This document shows, piece after piece, positions 1-5,122 of a stretch of 7,081 nucleotides of DNA; within the stretch, counting starts at the first letter, position 1; each line of letters begins with the position of its first letter. The stretch comes from an uncultured Coriobacteriaceae bacterium (GTDB lineage: Bacteria > Actinomycetota > Coriobacteriia > Coriobacteriales > UMGS124). Position numbers and translations under genes: made by a program. The DNA is taken from the NCBI GenBank assembly GCA_900555105.1, contig USJP01000079.1, positions 1 through 7,081 of the forward strand, in the 5' to 3' direction. A model generated the notes under the pieces. The model had not been told where the DNA came from, did no database searches, and worked only from the letters and a program-made list of their open reading frames with translations.

Positions 1-426
1 CCACGATGATCTGAAGAGCAATACGCTAAATCGAAAAAGGCAAACCCTGGAGACGTGATTTTTGCCATAACGAGCAAGAATATCGAAGATGTCTGCACAC
101 CATTGGCGTGGGAAGGCGAACAGCCGGTTGCAATCAGCGGACACTCTTGCGCGTATGCGACTGAAAGCATTATCCCGAGATACCTAGCATATTTAGCTAC
201 TGCTCAGGACTTTCAGATATCCAAACGAAAGGTGGCGAAAGGGACAAAGGTAATCGAAGTCGCGCCTGTGGACTTAGCGAGAGTCGAGATTCCCGCCCCA
301 TCCCTCGAAACACAGCAGAAGGTCGTCGATATCCTCGAGCGTCTCGATCGCCTCGCGGATTTTCTGCTGGAACATCGGGCCGGGGTCCACCCTCAGGCCG
401 AGGTAGCCGCGCCACAGGCTCGGTGA
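1..426 (+). pseudogene. hsdS: Type I restriction-modification specificity subunit (HsdS), C-terminal fragment, frameshifted and truncated
   Basis: The frame reads SEEQYAKSKKANPGDVIFAI and continues with SGHS, a KRKVAKGTKVIEV block, IPAPSLETQQ and VVDILERLDRL. This order is typical of an HsdS target-recognition domain running into the conserved helix. HsdS gives the type I restriction-methylation complex its DNA specificity. An in-frame TGA at 7-9 stands just before the homologous part. The +2 frame reads HDD there, and one extra T near base 10 would join them as HDDSEEQ, so a one-base deletion is likely. The family normally carries a further stretch after the ILxRxDxL helix, often ending in a KQYEYYRDKL-like motif. 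Here homology stops near base 355 and the rest (to the TGA at 424-426) looks like an antisense reading of the opposite gene. GC is lower than in the rest of the window (27 of the first 60 bases). A GTG at 55 is the first possible internal start but is not the true gene start. The gene's 5' part lies outside the window. Confidence 0.72.
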
Positions 427-492
427 CACGCGCAGCATGTTCTGGATCTTGGACATCGGTTCGATGTCGACGTAGACGTTGAGCGTGACCAT
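274..492 (-). CDS. Unrecognised protein, N-terminal part (MVTLNVYVDIEP...), apparently cut off by the hsdS junction
   Basis: The family is not recognised. The ATG at 492-490 has a good GAGGG Shine-Dalgarno site seven or so bases upstream (minus strand GAGGGAAACGCCATG), which is why this start is preferred over the in-frame ATG at 588. The frame gives 72 residues, beginning MVTLNVYVDIEPMSKIQNML. From 492 down to about 320 nearly every third codon position is G or C, as expected of a genuine gene in this genome. The middle reads SPSLWRGYLGLRVDPGPMFQ and then a charged helix, IREAIETLEDIDD. Below about 320 the frame is antisense to the hsdS fragment, so the residues after roughly 57 (LLLCFEGWGGNLDSR) are probably accidental. 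It is best read as the 5' end of a larger gene truncated by rearrangement. The alternative is a complete short protein that overlaps the hsdS remnant. Confidence 0.4.
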   Translation of the reverse strand: MVTLNVYVDIEPMSKIQNMLRVSPSLWRGYLGLRVDPGPMFQQKIREAIETLEDIDDLLLCFEGWGGNLDSR

Positions 493-680
493 GGCGTTTC
501 CCTCTATGCCGAGAGGCTGTATAAGCCGCCGTGGCGGGCGACGAGTGCATCCCTCATGACCTGCGGAAATGCAAGACGTTAAAGCCACTGGCTACGATTC
601 ACTTTGCCAAACGGATGTCGAAGAGGATGGTCGGCTGTTTTGGCGTTCGTATCGGACGTTTCAGGGCCTCAAAACCAACC

Positions 681-705
681 CGTTTTTGTCCCCGGGACAA
701 AAACG
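681..705. repeat. Perfect palindrome, 12-bp arms around a single base
   Basis: The left arm CGTTTTTGTCCC (681-692) and right arm GGGACAAAAACG (694-705) are exact reverse complements, separated only by C693. A one-base spacer suits a protein-bound dyad or a cruciform better than an RNA hairpin terminator, and no T-tract follows on either strand. It sits 189 bases upstream of the minus-strand ATG at 492 and is far from any other gene start. Confidence 0.85.
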
Positions 706-730
706 AAACTGCGTCAGGTTCCTGTCGGAA

Positions 731-807
731 GTTGAAAGGACACCTTTCATCGACTCCCAGGTTCACCCTGGATGAAAGCAAAAGGCCTGCTCATTGACCC
801 TTTCAAC
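731..807. other. Cluster of interlocking inverted repeats, possible structured RNA or recombination scar
   Basis: GTTGAAAGG (731-739) pairs with CCTTTCAAC (799-807) to close a 77-base domain. Inside it, CTTTCATC (744-751) pairs with GATGAAAG (771-778), and CCAGG (757-761) pairs with CCTGG (767-771), around a TTCAC loop. TGAAAGG (733-739) can instead pair with the adjacent CCTTTCA (743-749) across three bases, so two folds compete for the same segment. There is no adjacent downstream gene on the plus strand to suggest a riboswitch. It may be a small RNA, a binding region or a degenerate repeat. Confidence 0.4.
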
Positions 808-949
808 AACCATCTGAGATTGCAAAAAACCATGCTCAACTGCCAAAAAGTTCCCAACGGACACTGCCAAAGACTTGTCCAGTCACCCTGGAGCTCTCAG
901 CACATGCCGGCAAAAGACCCGGTCGCACACCCTGAAATACCTATCTGAC

Positions 950-965
950 ATAGGCCGAAGCCTAT
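950..965 (-). terminator. Hairpin with cUUCGg tetraloop at the 3' end of the two-component operon
   Basis: Read on the minus strand this is ATAGGC-TTCG-GCCTAT: six perfect base pairs closing a C(UUCG)G loop, one of the most stable RNA tetraloops. It overlaps the TAG stop of the kinase gene (964-962). No T-tract follows, so it may protect the mRNA 3' end or act as a weak terminator rather than as a textbook intrinsic one. CCTAT at 940-944 can also pair with the same ATAGG (950-954), which gives an alternative hairpin. Confidence 0.35.
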
Positions 966-2155
966 ATATCGCCTTTAAGATTCTTATCGACAGCTGGGTG
1001 CGCAACGCCGTCACCCGAATTGATTCCTCGTTTCGGCAGCGAGATGAGCATGGTGGTCCCGTTCTCGGAGCTTTCCTCAACTTGTGCCGTGCCGCCGTGG
1101 AGCACCGCGATTTCCCAAACCAGCGCAAGGCCGAGCCCCACGCCGCCGTGTTCCCTGCTACGAGACTTGTCCACGCGGAAGAACGGCTGGAAGATGCTCT
1201 GCCTGTATTGCTCGGGTATCCCCGGACCGGCGTCTATGACCCGCAGGCATATGCGGTCGCCCTCCTCGGCAGCGGAAAGGCAGACCACCGTATCAGGCCG
1301 GCTGTAGCGGATGGCGTTTTCGGTCAGGTTGAAAACCGCACGGTACACGAGGGTGTCGCTGCCAACCATCGCCGCGTCGCCGTCGTATACGAGGGAGATT
1401 CCCTTGCTCTCGGCAAGAGGGGCGAGGTCGGTACAGACCTCCTCGAGCAACGGGGCCAGCTCGATCGCGTCGTTGCAGGGAATCGTGCGGAGCTCACTCA
1501 TTTCAAGCAGGGCTTTCGTCATCTGCGACATGCGCCCGGTTTGCTCCTGCAAAAGCTTGAGAAACTCGGTCACCTCGGGGGCGGCATCGGGATGCTCGAC
1601 CTCATAGAGCTCCATCTGCGCCTGCATCAGCGCAAGCGGTGTGCGCAACTCGTGCGCGGCATTGCCCGTGAACTGTCGCTGTGCCGCGAAACCTTCGTCG
1701 AGACGAGCAATCATGTTGTTGAACGAGGCGCTGAACTGCTCAAACTCCGGCAACACATCCTTGGCAATCTTCATTTCGGCCAGGTTGTTCGGCTGTACCT
1801 TCTCGATTTGCGAGGTGAAATCCCGCAACGGCCGCAAGGCGCGACCTGTCACAAAATACGCAAGCACGCCGCCAAGCAGCGTCACTGCCGCCGTTATAAG
1901 CCAATTCGTCGCACCAAAAGACTCCTGGGCGTCACTCACGATAATCATGAGGTCATAGTTGTTGTTCTCGGTGTCGAGGTTGAAGGGACCGGCATCGCCC
2001 TGCTCGGCGTCGGTGTAGGCCGATATGTCGTTGCCGATCGAATCCATGTAGTGCCTGCCAGAATAGCCGATTAAGAAGTTCATCAACAAGCAGGTCAGGC
2101 ATAGTAAAAGCGCCGTCATCAATGTGATGCGCCACTGCAGGGACAGCTTTTTCAT
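962..2155 (-). CDS. Membrane sensor histidine kinase (HAMP, HisKA, HATPase_c)
   Basis: A 397-residue sensor kinase that autophosphorylates on His168 and passes phosphate to the regulator encoded just upstream. Domains in order are: transmembrane segment 1 (about 10-30), an extracytoplasmic loop of some 53 residues (31-83), transmembrane segment 2 (84-103), HAMP linker (104-156), H box HELRTPL (168-174), N box NLTENAIRYS (276-285), G1 box DAGPGI (308-313), F box FQPFFRV (322-328) and G2 box GGVGLGLAL (337-345). All catalytic boxes are present, so it should be active. The ATG overlaps the regulator stop as ATGA (2155-2152), implying translational coupling. About 20 residues after the ATPase domain (from roughly 375) are unstructured-looking. 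The small sensor loop shows no known ligand-binding domain, so the signal is unknown. The divergent Fe-S/TlpA operon suggests an envelope redox or oxidant signal, which is inference. Confidence 0.93.
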   Translation of the reverse strand: MKKLSLQWRITLMTALLLCLTCLLMNFLIGYSGRHYMDSIGNDISAYTDAEQGDAGPFNLDTENNNYDLMIIVSDAQESFGATNWLITAAVTLLGGVLAYFVTGRALRPLRDFTSQIEKVQPNNLAEMKIAKDVLPEFEQFSASFNNMIARLDEGFAAQRQFTGNAAHELRTPLALMQAQMELYEVEHPDAAPEVTEFLKLLQEQTGRMSQMTKALLEMSELRTIPCNDAIELAPLLEEVCTDLAPLAESKGISLVYDGDAAMVGSDTLVYRAVFNLTENAIRYSRPDTVVCLSAAEEGDRICLRVIDAGPGIPEQYRQSIFQPFFRVDKSRSREHGGVGLGLALVWEIAVLHGGTAQVEESSENGTTMLISLPKRGINSGDGVAHPAVDKNLKGDI

Positions 2156-2826
2156 GCGCCGGCCTCCATCACGTAGCCCTCGCCGATGCGATTGTGGATG
2201 GAGTCGAAGCCCTGGGCCGCCCGCAGCTTCTTGCGCAAAGACGACATATGCACGCGTATCGAGTTGCTGAAGTTGTTCACCGAGCTATCCCACACGTGCT
2301 CGATGAGCTCTTCCTGGCTCACCGGGCGGCCCTGGTTGAGCATGAGGTACTCGAGGATGCCCGTCTCTTTTTTGGTCAGCGACAAAGGGTTCCCAGCGAC
2401 GGCGGCTTGGCGCGTCTTCGTGTCAAAGGTAAGGTTTCCGCAGGTCAGAACCACATCGCTTTGTGTGAAACGGCGCAACGTGAGGCAGCGTATTCTCGCA
2501 GCAAGCTCCTCGAGGTGAAACGGCTTGGTAAGGTAGTCGTTGGCCCCGGCATCCAGGCCGTTCACTTTGTCGGCAACCTCGCCACGCGCCGACAAAATGA
2601 GCACCTTTGTGTCGCAATCGGTTTTCCGAAGCGTCCGCAACACCGTCATGCCATCTGCCCCAGGGAGGTTCAGGTCGAGAACAACCAGGTCAAAGCTCTC
2701 AACGGCAAGCATGTCCAGCGCCTCTTGGCCGTCATGGCAATAATCGACGCTATACGCGAGATGCCTCAGACTACGCACGATTGTCTCGCACAGCGCCTTC
2801 TCATCCTCAACAACCAAAATACGCAT
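2152..2826 (-). CDS. OmpR/PhoB-family response regulator
   Basis: A 224-residue DNA-binding response regulator, the partner of the kinase encoded by the overlapping downstream gene. The receiver domain (1-115) starts MRILVVEDE with acidic Glu7/Asp8, then has the phosphoacceptor Asp51 in VVLDLNLP, Ser79 in LILSA and the invariant Lys101 in TKPF. The C-terminal winged-helix domain (about 125-222) has the expected LSLTKKETGILEYLMLNQGR region, the recognition-helix area SNSIRVHMSSLRKKL and the closing IGEGYVM hairpin. The start at 2826 is chosen because GAGGGG lies six bases upstream and the protein then begins exactly at the receiver strand. An upstream in-frame ATG at 2847 would add seven residues (MCCRGAA) unlike the family. 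Divergent orientation from the CxxC/Fe-S/TlpA operon, with promoters in the same 95 bases, makes that operon the likeliest target. Confidence 0.94.
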   Translation of the reverse strand: MRILVVEDEKALCETIVRSLRHLAYSVDYCHDGQEALDMLAVESFDLVVLDLNLPGADGMTVLRTLRKTDCDTKVLILSARGEVADKVNGLDAGANDYLTKPFHLEELAARIRCLTLRRFTQSDVVLTCGNLTFDTKTRQAAVAGNPLSLTKKETGILEYLMLNQGRPVSQEELIEHVWDSSVNNFSNSIRVHMSSLRKKLRAAQGFDSIHNRIGEGYVMEAGA

Positions 2827-2847
2827 GGCAGCCCCTCTACAGCACAT

Positions 2848-2876
2848 TTGCTTTCTCTCTTAACGCGGATTTTATA
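2848..2876 (+). promoter_or_regulatory. Candidate sigma-70-type promoter for the CxxC/Fe-S/TlpA operon
   Basis: TTGCTT (2848-2853) and TTTATA (2871-2876) are separated by 17 bases, the ideal spacing, and would start transcription some 35-40 bases before the TTG at 2922. The -10 match is moderate. Weak promoters of this type often depend on an OmpR-family activator, which fits the divergent regulator gene. Confidence 0.4.
2871..2876 (-). promoter_or_regulatory. Candidate -10 element (TATAAA) for the two-component operon
   Basis: On the minus strand the same AT-rich block reads CATATAAAATCC and gives TATAAA about 45 bases upstream of the regulator ATG. No good -35 box lies 16-18 bases further upstream, so an activator, possibly the regulator itself, would be needed. 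The element physically coincides with the plus-strand -10 candidate. Confidence 0.3.
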
Positions 2877-2921
2877 TGCACCGTGGTGTAATGACCCCCG
2901 AAACGAAAGGAGTGGTGGGAT

Positions 2922-3068
2922 TTGTTCAAAGTAATTAAAACCGTGTCCCAGGTCGTCCTGCTCATTGCCGGAATCGCCATGGTGTGCGTTGGCGTTGCGC
3001 GAGGCGAAGCCACCATCGTACTGGGCAAGGCGGTTCGACTGTGTTTGGAGTGCATCGGAATTGGCTAA
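2922..3068 (+). CDS. Small membrane protein with C-terminal CxxC (CD1871A-like family)
   Basis: A 48-residue protein starting at TTG 2922, with AGGAG (2908-2912) nine bases upstream. Residues 8-26 form one hydrophobic transmembrane segment (VSQVVLLIAGIAMVCVGVA). It is followed by RGEATIVLGKAVRLC and the terminal motif CLECIGIG, with Cys41 and Cys44 spaced CxxC at the very end. This pattern (GE...VLxKAxxICLECIGIG) is that of the CD1871A family of CxxC small proteins, which I recall as typically neighbouring a 4Fe-4S membrane protein and a TlpA-like redoxin, exactly as here. No function is established that I know of. A redox-active pair or a metal/Fe-S ligand at the membrane face is plausible. 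The coding end overlaps the next gene's start by eight bases (TTGGCTAA), implying coupled translation. The gene is easily missed because of its size and its TTG start. Confidence 0.85.
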   Translation: MFKVIKTVSQVVLLIAGIAMVCVGVARGEATIVLGKAVRLCLECIGIG

Positions 3069-3990
3069 CGAGAAGAAATCAGTATCGCGCCTCTTGAGCC
3101 GCTTTCGTGGCTGGATCCAAGCGGCGGCAACGCTCATCTCCAACATCCATCTGCCGAATTTCTTCAAGGGCGGCATCTACCAGGGTCAAGGCAAAGCCGT
3201 TTGCGTACCGGGCCTGAACTGCTATTCTTGCCCGGCCGCCTCGGGGGCATGTCCCATCGGAGCGTTTCAGGCGGTTGTGGGCTCGTCGAAATTCAGCTTC
3301 TCGTATTACATAACGGGATTCCTGATTTTGCTCGGCGTGCTGTTGGGGCGCTTCATCTGCGGATTTCTTTGCCCGTTCGGCTGGCTGCAGGAACTGCTGC
3401 ACAAGATTCCGAGCAAGAAATTCTCTACGAAGAAGCTCAAGCCGCTCACGTACGTGAAGTATGTCGTGCTGGTGCTCACCGTGATCTTGCTGCCCATCCT
3501 CGTTGTCAACGATCTGGGCATGGGCGACCCCTTCTTTTGCAAGTACATTTGCCCGCAAGGCGTGCTCGAAGGCGCGATTCCACTCTCCATCGTTGACGAG
3601 AACCTACGCGCGGCACTGGGAGACCTCTTTACCTGGAAGCTCTTCGTGCTGATAGCGGTCGTGGTGCTGAGCGTGCTCATCTTCCGCCCGTTTTGCAAAT
3701 GGATCTGCCCGCTCGGCGCGTTCTATGGGCTGATGAACAAGGTGTCGCTTCTGGGCATCAAAGTTGACCAGCACAAATGCGTTTCGTGCGGCAAGTGCGC
3801 GAAGGCCTGCAAGATGGACGTCGACATCAGGAAGTCGCCGAACCACACCGAGTGCATCCGCTGCGGCAAGTGCATCAGCGCGTGTCCCGTGGATGCCATC
3901 GATTTCAGTTATGGCTTTGACCTGCCGGGGAAGAATCCCTGTGACAGTGCAGAGACGCATACAGAAGACAAGAAGACCATCGAAGGATAA
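3061..3990 (+). CDS. Membrane 4Fe-4S polyferredoxin (NapH/CcoG-like, Fer4_5 family)
   Basis: A 309-residue integral membrane iron-sulfur protein expected to move electrons across or along the membrane. The N-terminal cysteine cluster is C48-x5-C54-x2-C57-x6-C64 (CVPGLNCYSCPAA...CPIGAFQ). Three CxxxCP motifs follow: C100/C104 (CGFLCPFGW), C160/C164 (CKYICPQG) and C212/C216 (CKWICPLG). Two classical ferredoxin clusters come next, C240-C243-C246-C250 and C265-C268-C271-C275. Transmembrane segments lie near 82-99, 131-150 and 191-209. The start is TTG 3061, with GGAG (3047-3050) ten bases upstream. A longer frame from an ATG at 2965 would overlap nearly all of the small CxxC gene and add non-homologous residues. 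The next gene follows after 13 bases. In this operon it probably supplies reductant to the TlpA-like lipoprotein, replacing CcdA/DsbD. That role is inferred from context; NapH-like relatives serve other electron chains. Confidence 0.88.
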   Translation: MANEKKSVSRLLSRFRGWIQAAATLISNIHLPNFFKGGIYQGQGKAVCVPGLNCYSCPAASGACPIGAFQAVVGSSKFSFSYYITGFLILLGVLLGRFICGFLCPFGWLQELLHKIPSKKFSTKKLKPLTYVKYVVLVLTVILLPILVVNDLGMGDPFFCKYICPQGVLEGAIPLSIVDENLRAALGDLFTWKLFVLIAVVVLSVLIFRPFCKWICPLGAFYGLMNKVSLLGIKVDQHKCVSCGKCAKACKMDVDIRKSPNHTECIRCGKCISACPVDAIDFSYGFDLPGKNPCDSAETHTEDKKTIEG

Positions 3991-4003
3991 TGGAGGAACA
4001 CCA

Positions 4004-4969
4004 ATGAACAAGATGTCGAAGATCTCAACGGTACTGGTCGCGTCCCTGCTGACGATCAGCCTCACGGCATGCTCGGGCACTGACGACACCAAGGAGGAGA
4101 CCACGAGCACGACCCCCGACACGACGGCCACGACATCGGCCAAGCCGAGCAACGCCGATGAGGCCGCCCAGCAGTATCAGGACCTCATGCAGCAGGAAGA
4201 CGACATCCTCTCGGCCAATCCCGACCTGTGGGAAAAGGTGTTCATGTCGGTGGACAAGGACAACCCGATGATTGGCAAGAGCTCCAACTACGGCGACTTC
4301 CTCCTCGCTGCCATCGACGATGCCACAGACAAGCTGACTGATGAGGAGACCGAGACGCTCAAGAGCGGCGCACAGCAGATCAAGGAGATCGAGGACCAGC
4401 TGGCAGCACTCGAGCAGGACTACCCGGGATGTGGCAGCACGCCGGGCGAGGGCGAGAGCGTCGACGCGGCCAGCGCCGGCATGGTGAGCGACTCCAGTGA
4501 GCAGACCGCGTTCCCGAGCTTTACGGGCAAGGACTTCGACGGCAACGACGTGAGCAGCGACGAGCTCTTCTCCAAAAACAAGGTGACCGTCGTGAACTTC
4601 TGGTTCAGCACCTGCAAGCCGTGCGTGGAGGAGCTTGGCGACCTCGACGCGCTCAACAAAGAGCTTGCCGAGAAGGGCGGCGAGGTCGTGGGCGTCAACT
4701 CCTACACCCTCGACGGCGACGAGACCGCGATCTCCGACGCCAAGGACATCTTGTCGAAGAAGGGTGCCACCTACAGGAACATCTGGTTTGGTTCCGACAC
4801 CGAGGCCGGCCAGTTTACCGCAGGCCTGTTCTCGTTCCCGACCACCTATGTCGTTGACCAGAACGGCAACATCGTGGGTCAGCCCATCATGGGCGGCATC
4901 ACCTCGCCTGAGCAGAAGGAAGCCCTCAACAAGCTCATCGACCAGGCGCTTGCAAACAGCGCGGAGTAA
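4004..4969 (+). CDS. TlpA-family thiol-disulfide oxidoreductase lipoprotein
   Basis: A 321-residue exported lipoprotein. It has a signal peptide (1-22) with lipobox LTAC (Cys23 becomes the lipid-anchored N-terminus), then a Thr/Ser/Asp-rich linker (24-50). A helical acidic domain (about 52-140; QQYQDLMQQEDDIL, DLWEKVF, LTDEETETLK) is followed by a thioredoxin-like TlpA/AhpC-TSA domain (about 168-318). The active site is C204-K-P-C207 in NFWFSTCKPCVEE, where the Trp usually preceding the first Cys is Thr. The cis-proline is Pro279 in SFPTTYVVD. One further cysteine, Cys143 (PGCG), lies between the domains. The ATG at 4004 has GGAGG (3992-3996) seven bases upstream and begins a proper signal peptide; an upstream extension of the frame has neither. 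It is the last gene of the operon, followed by a strong terminator. The probable role is reducing or isomerising disulfides outside the membrane with electrons from the Fe-S partner. The substrate is unknown. Confidence 0.92.
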   Translation: MNKMSKISTVLVASLLTISLTACSGTDDTKEETTSTTPDTTATTSAKPSNADEAAQQYQDLMQQEDDILSANPDLWEKVFMSVDKDNPMIGKSSNYGDFLLAAIDDATDKLTDEETETLKSGAQQIKEIEDQLAALEQDYPGCGSTPGEGESVDAASAGMVSDSSEQTAFPSFTGKDFDGNDVSSDELFSKNKVTVVNFWFSTCKPCVEELGDLDALNKELAEKGGEVVGVNSYTLDGDETAISDAKDILSKKGATYRNIWFGSDTEAGQFTAGLFSFPTTYVVDQNGNIVGQPIMGGITSPEQKEALNKLIDQALANSAE

Positions 4970-4996
4970 AACTCGGGCGCACATAGATTGCACGCG

Positions 4997-5025
4997 AAAG
5001 GCCCTGGGAATCCCGGGGCCTTTTT
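4997..5025 (+). terminator. Strong intrinsic terminator of the CxxC/Fe-S/TlpA operon
   Basis: A 12-bp stem (4997-5008 with 5012-5023, one G-U pair at 5005/5015, GGCCC core) closes a three-base loop AAT. The T-run is 5021-5025. It lies 27 bases after the TAA of the TlpA gene. Confidence 0.92.
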
Positions 5026-5096
5026 GCTGCGCGGCTGCAGCTGGTTTTTACCGCAGGGCCCTAATACAGCAGGCAAAAGATTGGGCAAAATACTTG

Positions 5097-5122
5097 TGAC
5101 GCAAGGTGCCGTGGTTGCGTCA
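5097..5122. promoter_or_regulatory. 26-bp inverted repeat, candidate operator upstream of the SIMPL gene
   Basis: TGACGCAA (5097-5104) and TTGCGTCA (5115-5122) are exact 8-bp inverted repeats across ten bases, so their centres lie 18 bp apart, nearly two helical turns. It ends 43 bases before the ATG at 5166 and over 70 bases after the upstream terminator, which is where a dimeric regulator would act. No convincing -35/-10 pair could be assigned nearby. Confidence 0.5.

Larger units (their letters stand above)
493..961. other. About 470 bases without a convincing gene; rich in inverted repeats
   Basis: No frame here combines a ribosome binding site, the high third-position GC of the neighbours and recognisable protein sequence. 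An 88-codon plus-strand frame at 531-797 reads as low-plausibility protein. The stretch contains the palindrome at 681-705, nested inverted repeats at 731-807, a 10-base direct repeat TCACCCTGGA (763-772 and 883-892) and three copies of TGCCAAA (605-611, 841-847, 865-871). It lies between a truncated gene pair and the 3' end of the sensor kinase gene. A remnant of past rearrangement or an untranslated RNA are both possible. Confidence 0.6.

Noticed and set aside
531..797. 88-codon plus-strand frame in the gap before the kinase gene
   Set aside because: No ribosome binding site, no recognisable family, and it runs through the palindrome and inverted repeats; chance frame.
681..807. CRISPR array or insertion-sequence ends
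   Set aside because: No regularly spaced direct repeats, no transposase frame and no flanking target duplication could be seen. The repeats are inverted and differ from each other.
875..2074. Long plus-strand open frame (399 codons) opposite the sensor kinase gene
   Set aside because: It is the antisense of a kinase gene with every catalytic box intact. Its protein is Arg/His/Gly/Leu-rich without recognisable domains, as expected from the antisense of GC-rich codons.
2194..2934. Plus-strand open frame (246 codons) opposite the response regulator
   Set aside because: Antisense to a complete OmpR-type regulator and without a plausible start site or domain.
2965..3060. Longer N-terminus for the Fe-S membrane protein from ATG 2965
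   Set aside because: It would overlap most of the small CxxC gene in another frame, has no Shine-Dalgarno site and adds residues unlike the family. TTG 3061 has GGAG at proper spacing.
3764..4003. Upstream extension of the TlpA lipoprotein frame
   Set aside because: It is a shadow of the ferredoxin-cluster coding sequence. The ATG at 4004 has GGAGG and starts a clean lipoprotein signal peptide.
4025..4993. Minus-strand open frame (322 codons) opposite the TlpA lipoprotein gene
   Set aside because: The plus-strand protein has lipobox, CxxC and cis-Pro. The antisense product is Val/Leu/Arg/Gly-rich low-complexity sequence.
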